Positions 1 to 11,358 of a stretch of 64,000 nucleotides of DNA are shown here, piece by piece. Below the pieces are notes generated by a model. The model searched no databases. It saw only the letters and a list, made by a program, of their open reading frames with translations, and was not told the origin of the DNA. The DNA comes from Aeromicrobium chenweiae (GTDB taxonomy: Bacteria > Actinomycetota > Actinomycetes > Propionibacteriales > Nocardioidaceae), in contig NZ_CP026952.1 of NCBI RefSeq assembly GCF_003065605.1, positions 1,240,001 to 1,304,000 of the forward strand, in the 5' to 3' direction. How positions within the stretch are numbered: the first letter of the stretch is position 1; the number at the start of each line of letters is the position of its first letter. Position numbers and translations under genes: made by a program.

Positions 1-101
1 CCCGAGCAAGACGGAGCGCCCCTGAGACGCGATAGGTGTCAAGGGGACTGCTTTGTCTTCAGGCTGCCGCCGAGGACGATTATCGCGCCGTTCCCGCGAA
101 C

Positions 102-1124
102 TTAGTCTTCGAATCCGAGCGCTGCACGGACGTTGTCATCATTCCCGCCGTGGCAACTATCCAGAGCCGCTAGGCATGCGTGTAGGGCTTCGTCGTCCGA
201 GAATGCAGTCCACCCGGTGTAAGTGCTCAGCGCGTCGACGGTCTTCGCAATTGCCAAGACCACGGACAGCACGTTTCTGGCCGAGGTCTCCGCGGACTCC
301 CAAGTCTCGACAGTGTGCAACGGCCCGTATTCGTCAGCCAGCAAAGTCAGAGGCGCACGCGAATGAGCGATCGCGGATTGGGTGTTCCACATGTCGCGCC
401 CGAGACCGGGGAGCATCGCTTCAATCGACGCGCCGGACGACTCCCGCCTGCCATCTGCGCGCTTGATGTTGGGTCTAACCCGCTTCTTCTTGTTATAGAC
501 CACCGAGAATCCCAAGTATTCAGCGAACGAAACTAGTTCGTCGGTCGCTGGGTAGCCCTCAGCCTCGGATTCGCCTTCGCTGTCGAAGACTTCTACGAAT
601 CTCAAATTGAGGTTTCGGCGCAATCGCTCCTCGGACGAGATTTCTGGATCGGCAATCTGCCCTATCAGCGCGAGTGCTTCGAGACCGGCTCGCGCCAGAA
701 TGATTGGGGCGCGCACTTGTCCGGGTTCGGGCAGGAGGGTGGCCGCACCGGAAAGCGCGCCGACGGTCGATAGCCAGCACCGACGAATCACCTCCATCGA
801 CCACCACGTCATGTTGCGAGTCGGGTTGGTGTCGAGCCAGATGTCTGACTGGGGTGCAGATATTTGACAGAAATCAGCGATCCGGGGTGCCAGTGCGCTG
901 TAGTCGGCCCATGCGATCGAGTCGGCCGTGGGTTGCCATAGGGGGTACGCATTGGACTGATGTGCGCTTCCGGACGAGTGCGCCCAGAGGTGTATCGATT
1001 CAGATAACCGTCGGATCGTGACGGCAGCGTCATCGGGAGACACCCGCTCCGCAACCACAGCAAGGCGCTGGGCTTTGAGGTGCTGCATCGTCGCTATGAA
1101 CTCGCTCAAGTCGAAATCTGCCAC
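102..1124 (-). CDS. Hypothetical protein in a lower-GC segment at the window edge
   Basis: A leftward reading frame of about 340 residues ends in TAA at 102-104. I do not recognise the family. The protein looks soluble and helical, with an acidic middle part (SEGESEAEGY) followed by a short basic stretch (YNKKKRVRP), and has no signal peptide or membrane segment. The frame stays open upstream into the flavodoxin remnant, so the start is uncertain: the GTG at 1124 (VADFDLSEF) is chosen because the sequence upstream reads as non-protein-like; the ATG of MQHLKAQ, about 12 codons further in, is an alternative. Codon use and base composition look less GC-biased than in the genes after 1.5 kb, which suggests acquired DNA. 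No function can be given. Confidence 0.6.
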   Translation of the reverse strand: MADFDLSEFIATMQHLKAQRLAVVAERVSPDDAAVTIRRLSESIHLWAHSSGSAHQSNAYPLWQPTADSIAWADYSALAPRIADFCQISAPQSDIWLDTNPTRNMTWWSMEVIRRCWLSTVGALSGAATLLPEPGQVRAPIILARAGLEALALIGQIADPEISSEERLRRNLNLRFVEVFDSEGESEAEGYPATDELVSFAEYLGFSVVYNKKKRVRPNIKRADGRRESSGASIEAMLPGLGRDMWNTQSAIAHSRAPLTLLADEYGPLHTVETWESAETSARNVLSVVLAIAKTVDALSTYTGWTAFSDDEALHACLAALDSCHGGNDDNVRAALGFED

Positions 1125-1489
1125 TCGTATGCAGCCCCATCCAAACGAGGTTCTTCTCGTGACCACACGAGTCCGAAGCTGAGGGTAGCCGGAACGTGCT
1201 GTGAGCGGTGGAAGAACGGTGATCTCTTCCGGGACTCGCCTAATTCGACCGATGCGCTGGTGCTGTCGAAGAAGTGCTTGAGGGCGCCGCTCATGTAGCC
1301 GAAGTTCGCGCTCGTGCCCAGCACGTAGCCGTCGGCCGCGAGCACGTCCTCCACGGGGGTCTCCAGCGCGGGACGCACGACGACCTCGACGTCCTGCACC
1401 GCATCGTCGTTCGCTCCGGCCACGACGGCGTCGGTGAGACGTCGCAGGTGCGGGGTGGGCGAGTGGTGGACGATGAGCAGACGGGCCAT
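1106..1489 (-). pseudogene. Flavodoxin / NADPH-dependent FMN reductase, truncated at the C-terminus
   Basis: The first 77 residues (MARLLIVHHSPTPH... to GALKHFFDST, ending near 1259) match the N-terminal half of a small flavodoxin-like reductase: the first beta strand with the phosphate-binding loop, then the GTSANFGYMSGALKHFFD segment that contacts the flavin. Family members continue for about 70 more residues with a fixed pattern. Here the frame runs instead into about 50 unrelated residues and stops at 1106. The change of sequence character at ~1259 coincides with the start of the lower-GC segment, so the gene was probably broken by insertion or recombination. It is divergent from the moxR operon, with 62 bases between the starts. 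A functional truncated protein is unlikely, because half of the flavin site is missing. Confidence 0.65.
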
Positions 1490-1551
1490 GCCCCCACTCT
1501 GCACCCCTGGATTCTCGCTGCGAGTTTGTCTCGATGTGCCTACCATCACGT

Positions 1552-2490
1552 ATGGACTTCGAGACCGTGGCGCGGGCGATTCTCGGCAACATCGAGAAGG
1601 TCCTCGCCGGCAAGAGCGAGGCGGCCGAGGCCGCCCTGGTGGTTCTCCTGGCCGAGGGGCACCTGCTCATCGAGGACGTGCCCGGTGTCGGCAAGACCGT
1701 GCTGGCCAAGGCGCTGGGCCGCTCGGTCGACTGCTCGGTGCGACGAATCCAGTTCACCCCGGACCTGCTGCCGTCGGACATCACGGGTGTCTCGGTCTAC
1801 AACCAGGTGGAACGCGAGTTCGAGTTCAAGCCCGGCGCGGTGTTCGCCAACATCGTCATCGGTGACGAGATCAACCGTGCCTCGCCCAAGACCCAGGCCG
1901 CCCTGCTCGAGGCCATGGAGGAGCGGCAGGTCACGGTCGACGGGACCACGTACACGCTCGCGCGGCCGTTCACGGTGGTCGCGACGCAGAACCCGTTCGA
2001 GATGGAGGGGACGTACGCCCTGCCCGAGGCCCAGCGCGACCGGTTCATGGCGCGCATCTCGATGGGCTACCCGGACGCCGCGGCCGAGCTCGCGATGGTG
2101 CGCGGGCGCGACTCGGACAACCCGCTCGACGAGCTGGACGCCGTCGCCACGATCGACGACGTGCAGAACATGATCGCCACCGCGCGGACCGTCTACGTCT
2201 CTCCCGCCGTCGAGCAGTACGCGGTCGACCTCGCCCAGGCGACCAGGGTGCACCCCGACCTGCGGCTCGGGGCGAGCCCCCGCGCGACGCTGCAGCTGGT
2301 CCGGGCGGCCAAGGCGCGGGCCGCCGTCCAGGGCCGTGACTTCGTCCTGCCCGACGACGTCGACGTGCTGGTCCCGGTCGTGCTGCCGCACCGGCTGATC
2401 CCGATGCGCGGGGCCGGGTCGGTCGAGGACGTCGTCGCGCGCATCGTCGCCGAGACCCCGGTGCCCGCCGGCACCGTCCAGCCGAGCTGA
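1552..2490 (+). CDS. MoxR-family AAA+ ATPase
   Basis: A 312-residue AAA+ ATPase of the MoxR type, a chaperone-like ATPase that usually acts on a partner encoded next to it. Walker A is GVGKT at residues 45-49 and Walker B is IVIGDEINRAS, with the sensor-1 asparagine in VVATQNPFE; a C-terminal lid domain follows. Length is normal for the family. I chose ATG 1552 rather than the upstream in-frame ATG at 1534 because MDFETV is the usual N-terminus and TACCAT lies 5 bases before it, a leaderless-type -10. The next gene starts 1 base after the stop codon, so this is the first gene of a MoxR-DUF58-transglutaminase operon. Confidence 0.93.
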   Translation: MDFETVARAILGNIEKVLAGKSEAAEAALVVLLAEGHLLIEDVPGVGKTVLAKALGRSVDCSVRRIQFTPDLLPSDITGVSVYNQVEREFEFKPGAVFANIVIGDEINRASPKTQAALLEAMEERQVTVDGTTYTLARPFTVVATQNPFEMEGTYALPEAQRDRFMARISMGYPDAAAELAMVRGRDSDNPLDELDAVATIDDVQNMIATARTVYVSPAVEQYAVDLAQATRVHPDLRLGASPRATLQLVRAAKARAAVQGRDFVLPDDVDVLVPVVLPHRLIPMRGAGSVEDVVARIVAETPVPAGTVQPS

Positions 2491-2491
2491 C

Positions 2492-3754
2492 ATGGCCAGC
2501 GACGGTCCCGCCGGCAGGCTGCGGGAGGCGGCGAGCTCGGTGGTCCTGACCCGGCGCGGCTGGGGGTTCCTGGCCGCCGCGGTCGTGTCGTTCGTCCTCG
2601 CTCCCGTGCTGTCCCTGCCCGCGATGCTGTACCTCACGGGGCTGCTGCTCGGGCTCGTCCTTTTGTCGACCGGGTTCGTGTTCCTGGGGCACTCCCGCGT
2701 CCGGATCGAGCGGTCGTTCACGCCGCAGGTCGTGCAGCCCGGGGCGCTGTCCCGGGCCACGGTCCGGGTCACCAACCTGTCGGTGCTGCCGTGCCTGGAG
2801 GCCCGGTGGGAGGACCGCCTGCCGCACGGCATCTCGGGGGACTCGGTGGGCGTCCTGCCGGCGCTGGGAGGCAGCCACAGTGCCGAGTCGCGCGTCGGCT
2901 TCTCGTACGCCCTCCAGGGCCTGCGCCGGGGTCGGCACCCGATCGGTCCGCTGCGGGTGGACGTCGCCGACCCGTTCGGGCTCGTCTACCGCCGCCACGC
3001 GTACGGCAGCTCCGAGCCGTTGACGGTGCTGCCCCGGGTCGTGAACCTGCCGGCGATCGCGCCGCGCGGCGCGAGCGACGACGGTGCCACCCGTCCGGCT
3101 CCCCGGAACGTCGGTCTCGGTGACGACGACGTCATCGCCCGCACGTACCTGCCCGGGGACGCGCTCAAGCGCATCCACTGGAAGGCCACCGCGCACCGCG
3201 AGCAGCTCATGGTGCGCCAGGAGGAGCAGCAGGTGACGCCGCGCGCCGCCGTCCACCTCGACTGCGAGCCCACGAGCCAGGGCACCGCCCGCGACCGCAA
3301 GGGCGAGTGGGAGCACTCCGCCTCGTTCGAGTGGTGCGTGGTCGCCGCGGCGTCCATCACGACTCACCTGGTGCGCGCCGGTTACGTCGCCGCGCTGCAG
3401 TCCAGCGGTCACGCGGTCGACCGGGTCGTGGCGGAGGGGCAGGACACCCTGGAGGACGCGCTGGTCGACCTGGCCGTGCTGGAGCCGGAGGCACGCGACC
3501 ACGACGCCCGCGTCGCCGCCGAGCGCGCGGTGTTCGCCGTGCTTGGCCGCCTGTCCGCGGACCGAGCGCGTCACTGGGTGAGGGCCCTCGGAGCCTCTCG
3601 GTTGATCCTTGCGTTCGTCGCGCACGGCACGTCCGCCGAGGCCCTCGAGGTGCTGGACGCGGCCCGGTGGAAGGTCGTGGAGTACGGGCCCCAGGACGAC
3701 CTGGTGGACCTGTGGTCCCAGTTCGACGGGGCGAGGGCCGATGCTGCGCGCTGA
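2492..3754 (+). CDS. DUF58 domain protein with two N-terminal membrane segments
   Basis: A 420-residue protein. Two hydrophobic helices lie close together at about residues 25-65 (FLAAAVVSFVLAPVLSLPAM and the following leucine-rich stretch). The rest is a soluble domain with the DUF58 signature LPGDALKRIHWKATAHREQLMVRQ near residues 215-240. DUF58 proteins are standard partners of MoxR ATPases and of TgpA-like transglutaminases; the domain resembles a von Willebrand A fold without a clear MIDAS. The start follows the moxR stop by one base and its own stop lies 14 bases inside the next gene, so the three genes are probably translationally coupled. The exact function is unknown; a role in cell-envelope protein assembly or processing is an inference from the context. 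Confidence 0.9.
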   Translation: MASDGPAGRLREAASSVVLTRRGWGFLAAAVVSFVLAPVLSLPAMLYLTGLLLGLVLLSTGFVFLGHSRVRIERSFTPQVVQPGALSRATVRVTNLSVLPCLEARWEDRLPHGISGDSVGVLPALGGSHSAESRVGFSYALQGLRRGRHPIGPLRVDVADPFGLVYRRHAYGSSEPLTVLPRVVNLPAIAPRGASDDGATRPAPRNVGLGDDDVIARTYLPGDALKRIHWKATAHREQLMVRQEEQQVTPRAAVHLDCEPTSQGTARDRKGEWEHSASFEWCVVAAASITTHLVRAGYVAALQSSGHAVDRVVAEGQDTLEDALVDLAVLEPEARDHDARVAAERAVFAVLGRLSADRARHWVRALGASRLILAFVAHGTSAEALEVLDAARWKVVEYGPQDDLVDLWSQFDGARADAAR

Positions 3755-5954
3755 TCCGCACCCGCAGGCACCGCCGCGCAACCCGGGCGAGACCTGGTTC
3801 GACCACGCCCTCGTGGCGTTGTCGCTCCTGCTGCTGCTGGGCGGCTTCGGCACGGTCATCGAGGGCAACGACTGGCGGGTGACCACGATGCTGGTCGCCC
3901 TCATGACCGGAGCCACCTGTGCGCTCCTGCGCAGCCTCGGATTCCGGTTCGTGGCCCCGGTGGCGCTGCTCGTGGAGTTCCTCGCCCTGGCATGGATCTT
4001 CGTCCCGGAGACCCTGCTCGCGATCGTCCCGACCGGGCAGACGTTCACCGCGCTGGTCGATCTCGGTCGTTCCGCTCGCGAGATCATCGTGGACGACCGG
4101 GCGCCCGTCGGGGCCGCGAGCCCGATCGTGCTGACCGTCGCGGCGTCGTTCGGCCTCATCGTGATCGTCGCCGACGTCCTCCTGCAGACCCGGCGCGCCG
4201 CTCCGCTGGTGGGCGTCCTGCTGATGGCGGTGTTCGTGACCCCGGCGCTGATCTCGGGCGAGACCCCGTCCCTGTGGTCGTTCCTGGCGGTCGCGGCGCT
4301 ATGGCTGGTGCTGCTGCGCTCGCGCACCTCGAGCACGGGACTGTCCCGTCGCGGCGTCGGCCCCGCCCTCGTCCTGGGGGCGGGTGCGCTGGCGGCGGCC
4401 GTCGCGTTCCCGGTCGTGTCGCCTGACGTCAGCGCGGTCGCGGCGAGCTGGGGACGCCCGCCGCCGGCGGTGTTCGGCCGCGACATCAATCCCATGCTGG
4501 AGCTGGGCCAGAACCTGCGTCGCAACTCCAGCAGCCAGGCGCTGACGTACACGACGACCGCGGACACCGCGCAGTACCTCAAGGTCGCGACGCTGCGGGA
4601 CTTCAACGGCAAGACCTGGCGGCCGGCCGAGTTCGGCCGGTTCGACCGGCTGGAGGGACAGCTCCCGATCAACAACGACATCGAGGTCGAGCAGGTCAGG
4701 ACGACGATCTCGATCAAGGGGCTGCGCAGCCCGATGCTGCCGGTGCCCTATCCGGCCCTGCCGATCGTGCGAGGGCTGAAGGGGGAGTGGACCTTCCAGA
4801 ACCCCGGTCTGACCCTGCGGTCGCGGCAGGACGACTCGCGCGGGGAGACGTACTCCGTGGAGAGCCTCGAGGTCGTGCCGACGGCCGAGCAGATGCGCGC
4901 GATCGAGACCACGATCGGACCCCAGCTGGACCGCTACATCGAGCTGCCCGAGAAGCTGCCCAAGATCATCCGGGACACCGCGAGGGAGGTCACCGCCGAC
5001 GCCGACAACGACTACGACCGCGCGCGGGCCCTGCAGAGCTATCTGCGGTCCACCGGCGGGTTCCGCTACTCCGAGACCGCTCCCGCGGCGGAGGACTACG
5101 ACGGCAACGGCATGAAGGTCATCGCCAAGTTCCTGGAGGTCAAGGCCGGCTACTGCGTGCACTTCTCGTCCGCGATGGCCGTCATGGCACGGTCGCTCGA
5201 CATGCCGGCCCGCATCGCGGTGGGGTACGCGCCCGGATCCGTGATCGGTGACCGCAACGGGACCACCGAGTACGAGGCGACGTCGGACAACCTGCACGCC
5301 TGGACCGAGATCTACTTCCAGGGCGTCGGCTGGACCCGGTTCGACCCGACGACCAACGTCGGCAGCTCGACGGGCTTCGAGGAGCCGGCCGCAGCCGTCC
5401 CCGAGAGCGACGACGAGGAGGCGCCCGCGCCCACCCCGCGTGACCGCAGCCAGGACAACGTGCCGACCAGCACCCCGGCTCCCGAGGCCCGTGAGTCCGA
5501 GACCGCGCCCCGCACCGCGCTGACGACGATGGGGGCGCTGCTCGTGCTCGGTGCCGCCCCGTGGCTCGTGCGGGTGGCGCGCCGCCGCTGGCGCGTGTCG
5601 AGGGGACGAGCGTCCGTCGAGCCGCTGTGGCGTGAGCTCGAGGACGTCGCGCGCGATCTCGGGGTGCCGGTGTCGGCCGCCGACACGCCTCGCGGGTTCG
5701 CCGCGCGGCTCCGCCAGCGCGACGGCGTCGACCTCGACGCCCTCGAGCGGCTGCTGCGGCGCGTCGAGGCGACCCGCTACGCCCGGGACACCCGACCTGA
5801 CGGGGACGGGACGGCCGATCTCGTCGCCGTCGCGGCATCGCTCCGCGCCGGTGCGAGCACCCGCGAGCGGCTCCGCGCGACGCTGCTGCCCCGCTCCCTC
5901 GCGGGCCGGTCGCCCGTCCGGACGATCGGCGAGCCCGGCACACTGGCCACGTGA
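3741..5954 (+). CDS. TgpA-like membrane transglutaminase (DUF3488 + transglutaminase core)
   Basis: 737 residues from ATG 3741, which overlaps the end of the DUF58 gene by 14 bases. The N-terminal ~240 residues hold about six membrane helices, and there is one further helix near residues 590-610 (TTMGALLVLGAAPWLV). Between them is an extracytoplasmic transglutaminase-like domain with the full Cys-His-Asp triad: C472 in VKAGYCVHFSSAM, H519 in SDNLHAWTEIYF, and D535 in TRFDPTTN. A Pro/Glu-rich linker precedes the last helix, and a cytoplasmic tail ends the protein (DUF4129-like position). It completes the MoxR-DUF58-TgpA operon found in many actinobacteria, thought to act on the cell envelope. 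The substrate is unknown. Confidence 0.92.
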   Translation: MLRADPHPQAPPRNPGETWFDHALVALSLLLLLGGFGTVIEGNDWRVTTMLVALMTGATCALLRSLGFRFVAPVALLVEFLALAWIFVPETLLAIVPTGQTFTALVDLGRSAREIIVDDRAPVGAASPIVLTVAASFGLIVIVADVLLQTRRAAPLVGVLLMAVFVTPALISGETPSLWSFLAVAALWLVLLRSRTSSTGLSRRGVGPALVLGAGALAAAVAFPVVSPDVSAVAASWGRPPPAVFGRDINPMLELGQNLRRNSSSQALTYTTTADTAQYLKVATLRDFNGKTWRPAEFGRFDRLEGQLPINNDIEVEQVRTTISIKGLRSPMLPVPYPALPIVRGLKGEWTFQNPGLTLRSRQDDSRGETYSVESLEVVPTAEQMRAIETTIGPQLDRYIELPEKLPKIIRDTAREVTADADNDYDRARALQSYLRSTGGFRYSETAPAAEDYDGNGMKVIAKFLEVKAGYCVHFSSAMAVMARSLDMPARIAVGYAPGSVIGDRNGTTEYEATSDNLHAWTEIYFQGVGWTRFDPTTNVGSSTGFEEPAAAVPESDDEEAPAPTPRDRSQDNVPTSTPAPEARESETAPRTALTTMGALLVLGAAPWLVRVARRRWRVSRGRASVEPLWRELEDVARDLGVPVSAADTPRGFAARLRQRDGVDLDALERLLRRVEATRYARDTRPDGDGTADLVAVAASLRAGASTRERLRATLLPRSLAGRSPVRTIGEPGTLAT

Positions 5955-6499
5955 GCGCGGACGGCACCGGTGACGACGAGGTCCTGATCGGCGGACGTGA
6001 ACCGCGCGAGATCGTCCTGGCCGAGCACGACCCGCGATGGGCCGGTCGCTACGAGGTGGAGCGCCGGAGGATCGTCGCGGCCCTGGGGGACAGGGTCCTC
6101 CGCATCGACCACATCGGCTCGACCGCCGTGCCCGGGCTGGCCGCCAAGCCCGTGATCGACATCGACATCTCGGTCGCCGACCCCGACGACGAGACGGCGT
6201 ACGTGCCCGACCTCGAGCGCGCCGGCTACGTCCTGCGGGTCCGCGAGCCCGGGCACCGCATGCTGCGCACGCCGGAGCTCGACGTCCACGTGCACGTGTG
6301 CGCGTCCGGCAGCGACTGGGAGCGGCGCCACCTCGTCTTCCGCGACCGGCTGCGTGCACACCCCGGGGACCGGCAGCGCTACGAGGACGTCAAGCGGTCC
6401 CTCGCCGCCCGCGCGTGGGACGACACGAACGACTACGCGGACGCGAAGACGGACGTGATCGCCGAGATCATGCGCCGGGCCGGCTCAGCGCTCGGGTGA
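5951..6499 (+). CDS. GrpB family protein (UPF0157, nucleotidyltransferase-like fold)
   Basis: 182 residues from GTG 5951, which overlaps the preceding stop codon by 4 bases (GTGA). The GrpB hallmarks are present: VLAEHDPRWAGRYEVE near the start, then RIDHIGSTAVPGLAAKPVIDIDI, with the HIGSTAVPG and D-x-D segments characteristic of the nucleotidyltransferase-like fold, and later AHPGDRQRYEDVKRSLA. Members are often annotated as putative dephospho-CoA kinase-associated domains, but the activity of a free-standing GrpB is not established. Its 3' end overlaps by 15 bases the end of the convergent gene on the other strand. Confidence 0.88.
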   Translation: MSADGTGDDEVLIGGREPREIVLAEHDPRWAGRYEVERRRIVAALGDRVLRIDHIGSTAVPGLAAKPVIDIDISVADPDDETAYVPDLERAGYVLRVREPGHRMLRTPELDVHVHVCASGSDWERRHLVFRDRLRAHPGDRQRYEDVKRSLAARAWDDTNDYADAKTDVIAEIMRRAGSALG

Positions 6500-7474
6500 G
6501 GGCGGCGTGCCGTCGCCGAACGGACGACCACCGAGCGCCTCGCGGCCGTGCGGCGTCAGCCAGACCTCGGGCTCGGGGCCCTTGGGCACGATCTGCGTCG
6601 GGTTGATGTCGGTGTGCACGACGTAGTAGTGCTTCTTGATCTGGTCGAAGTCGATCGTCTCGCCGAATCCCGGCGTCTGGAACAGGTCGCGCGCGTACGC
6701 CCACAGCACCGGCATCTCGGTGAGCTTCTGCCGGTTGCACTTGAAGTGCCCGTGGTAGACCGGGTCGAACCGGGCGAGGGTCGTGAACAGTCGCACGTCG
6801 GCCTCGGTGATCGAGTCGCCCATCAGGTAGCGGCGGTCGGTGAGCCGCTCCTCGAGCCAGTCCATGGCCGTCCACAACCGGTCGTACGCCGCGTCGTACG
6901 CCTCCTGCGTGCCGGCGAACCCGCAGCGGTAGACGCCGTTGTTGACCTCGGTGAAGATCCGCTTCATGACGTCGTCCATCTCGTCGCGGACGTCCGCGGG
7001 CCACAGGTCCGGGGCGCCGTCGCGGTGGTGCTCGGTCCACTCGGTCGCGAAGTCGTGGGTGATCCACGGGAAGTCGTTCGTGACGACCTCGCCGGACGGC
7101 ACGTCGACCATCGCCGGCACCGTGATGCCGCGCGGGTAGTCGGGGAACCGCTTGAAGTACGCCTCCTGGAGCCGCTCGATGCCGAGCACCGGGTCGCGTC
7201 CGTCGGGGTCGAGGTCGAACGTCCAGCTGCGGGCGTCGTGCGTCGGGCCGCAGTAGCCGATCGAGATGACGTCCTCGAGGCCGAGCAGGCGCCGGACGAT
7301 GATCGCCCGGTTCGCCCACGGGCACGCGCGCGCGACGATCAGGCGGTAGCGGCCCGGCTCGACGGGCCAGCCGTCGCGGCCGTCCCGGGTGATCCGGTCC
7401 GGGATGTAGTTCATGTCCCGGTCGAACTCCTTGTTCGGCTCGACGTACGACCCCATGCTCGACTGGCTGCTCAT
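6485..7474 (-). CDS. Glutathionyl-hydroquinone reductase-like protein (Xi-class GST, ECM4/YqjG type)
   Basis: 329 residues. The N-terminal thioredoxin-like domain carries the Xi-class active site ACPWANR (nucleophilic Cys, near residue 51) after GRYRLIVA. The C-terminal helical domain has RYLMGDSITEADVRLF and the conserved FKCNRQKL and YYVVHTDINPTQIVPKGP blocks. Xi-class enzymes reduce glutathionyl-hydroquinones to hydroquinones. Actinobacteria normally use mycothiol, so the physiological thiol here may be mycothiol; that is an inference. It stands alone on this strand, convergent with GrpB and divergent from the membrane protein at 7529. Confidence 0.92.
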   Translation of the reverse strand: MSSQSSMGSYVEPNKEFDRDMNYIPDRITRDGRDGWPVEPGRYRLIVARACPWANRAIIVRRLLGLEDVISIGYCGPTHDARSWTFDLDPDGRDPVLGIERLQEAYFKRFPDYPRGITVPAMVDVPSGEVVTNDFPWITHDFATEWTEHHRDGAPDLWPADVRDEMDDVMKRIFTEVNNGVYRCGFAGTQEAYDAAYDRLWTAMDWLEERLTDRRYLMGDSITEADVRLFTTLARFDPVYHGHFKCNRQKLTEMPVLWAYARDLFQTPGFGETIDFDQIKKHYYVVHTDINPTQIVPKGPEPEVWLTPHGREALGGRPFGDGTPPSPER

Positions 7475-7528
7475 GCAGCCAGCCTAGGTCGCAGGGGCAG
7501 ACCGCGCCGGACGGCTAGGGTGACCTGC

Positions 7529-8176
7529 ATGCTGGAGCCCGCGGGGGAGGTCGAGAGCGACACGTTCGACCGGGCGATCGATCTCGAGCGGTTCGACCCG
7601 CGCGCGCGGCGGACGCTGGCCGGCACCATGGCGGTCGGCTTCCTCGCCATGGCCTTCGTGGGCTGGCCCGTGGTGTGGCACGTCCTGGACACCGCGGCGG
7701 TCCTCGGCGATGCGGCGGGGAGCGGTGCGCTCGTGACGCAGGACGCCGACCGGGCCTACACCCGGCTCTACACCGCGGCGTACGTCGTGTCGATCCTGCC
7801 GCTCCTGGTGGCGGTCAGCGCGTACCTGCTCTGGCGCAGGCGGCACGCCGCGTCCGACCGGTTGCCGACGCGGCTCCTGGTCGTGCTGGGCAGCCTGGCC
7901 GTCCTGCAGCTCGCGTCGGTCGCGGTGGCCTGGGGCGACCAGTTCACGGGCCGCGCGATCCAGGAGCGGTTGACGGACGTCGGCGTCAGCATCTGGGGTC
8001 GCGACGTGATCGAACGGGGCTGGTACGCCGGCTGCGCGACGCTGGTCGCGACGGCGGCGCTGGGATCGGCCGTGATCGGCCTCGGTCCCCGCCGCGGGTG
8101 GTGGGTCTTCGCCGCCGCCTTCGCCGCGGTCGTGCCGGCGGTCTGGTTCGTGCTGGGCAGGCCGTACCTCGTCTGA
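7529..8176 (+). CDS. Integral membrane protein, unknown function
   Basis: 215 residues from ATG 7529. About five hydrophobic helices are visible: MAVGFLAMAFVGWPVVWHVL, YVVSILPLLVAVSAYLLW, LLVVLGSLAVLQLASVAVAW, ATLVATAALGSAVIGLG, and WVFAAAFAAVVPAVWFVLG at the end. The N-terminus (about 30 residues) is acidic and cytoplasmic or loop-like. No family motif is recognised. The hexamer TAGGGT at 7516-7521 lies 7 bases before the start, so the message may be leaderless. The gene is followed by the leuA leader, but its own role is not tied to leucine by anything visible. Confidence 0.75.
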   Translation: MLEPAGEVESDTFDRAIDLERFDPRARRTLAGTMAVGFLAMAFVGWPVVWHVLDTAAVLGDAAGSGALVTQDADRAYTRLYTAAYVVSILPLLVAVSAYLLWRRRHAASDRLPTRLLVVLGSLAVLQLASVAVAWGDQFTGRAIQERLTDVGVSIWGRDVIERGWYAGCATLVATAALGSAVIGLGPRRGWWVFAAAFAAVVPAVWFVLGRPYLV

Positions 8177-8188
8177 GTCGGAGCCTGA

Positions 8189-11259
<3,071 letters not shown>

Positions 11260-11358
11260 GAGGCTCCTGGCGGTGCAGACGGGCTGTTCCTGGCACAACC
11301 GCGACCGGCCGGCCCCGCATCCCGACGCGCGGTGTGCGCTGGCTCACACCAGGCGGCC

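Noticed and set aside
1..101. A gene at the left edge
   Set aside because: No reading frame with protein-like composition continues to the edge; the unknown leftward gene stops at 102.
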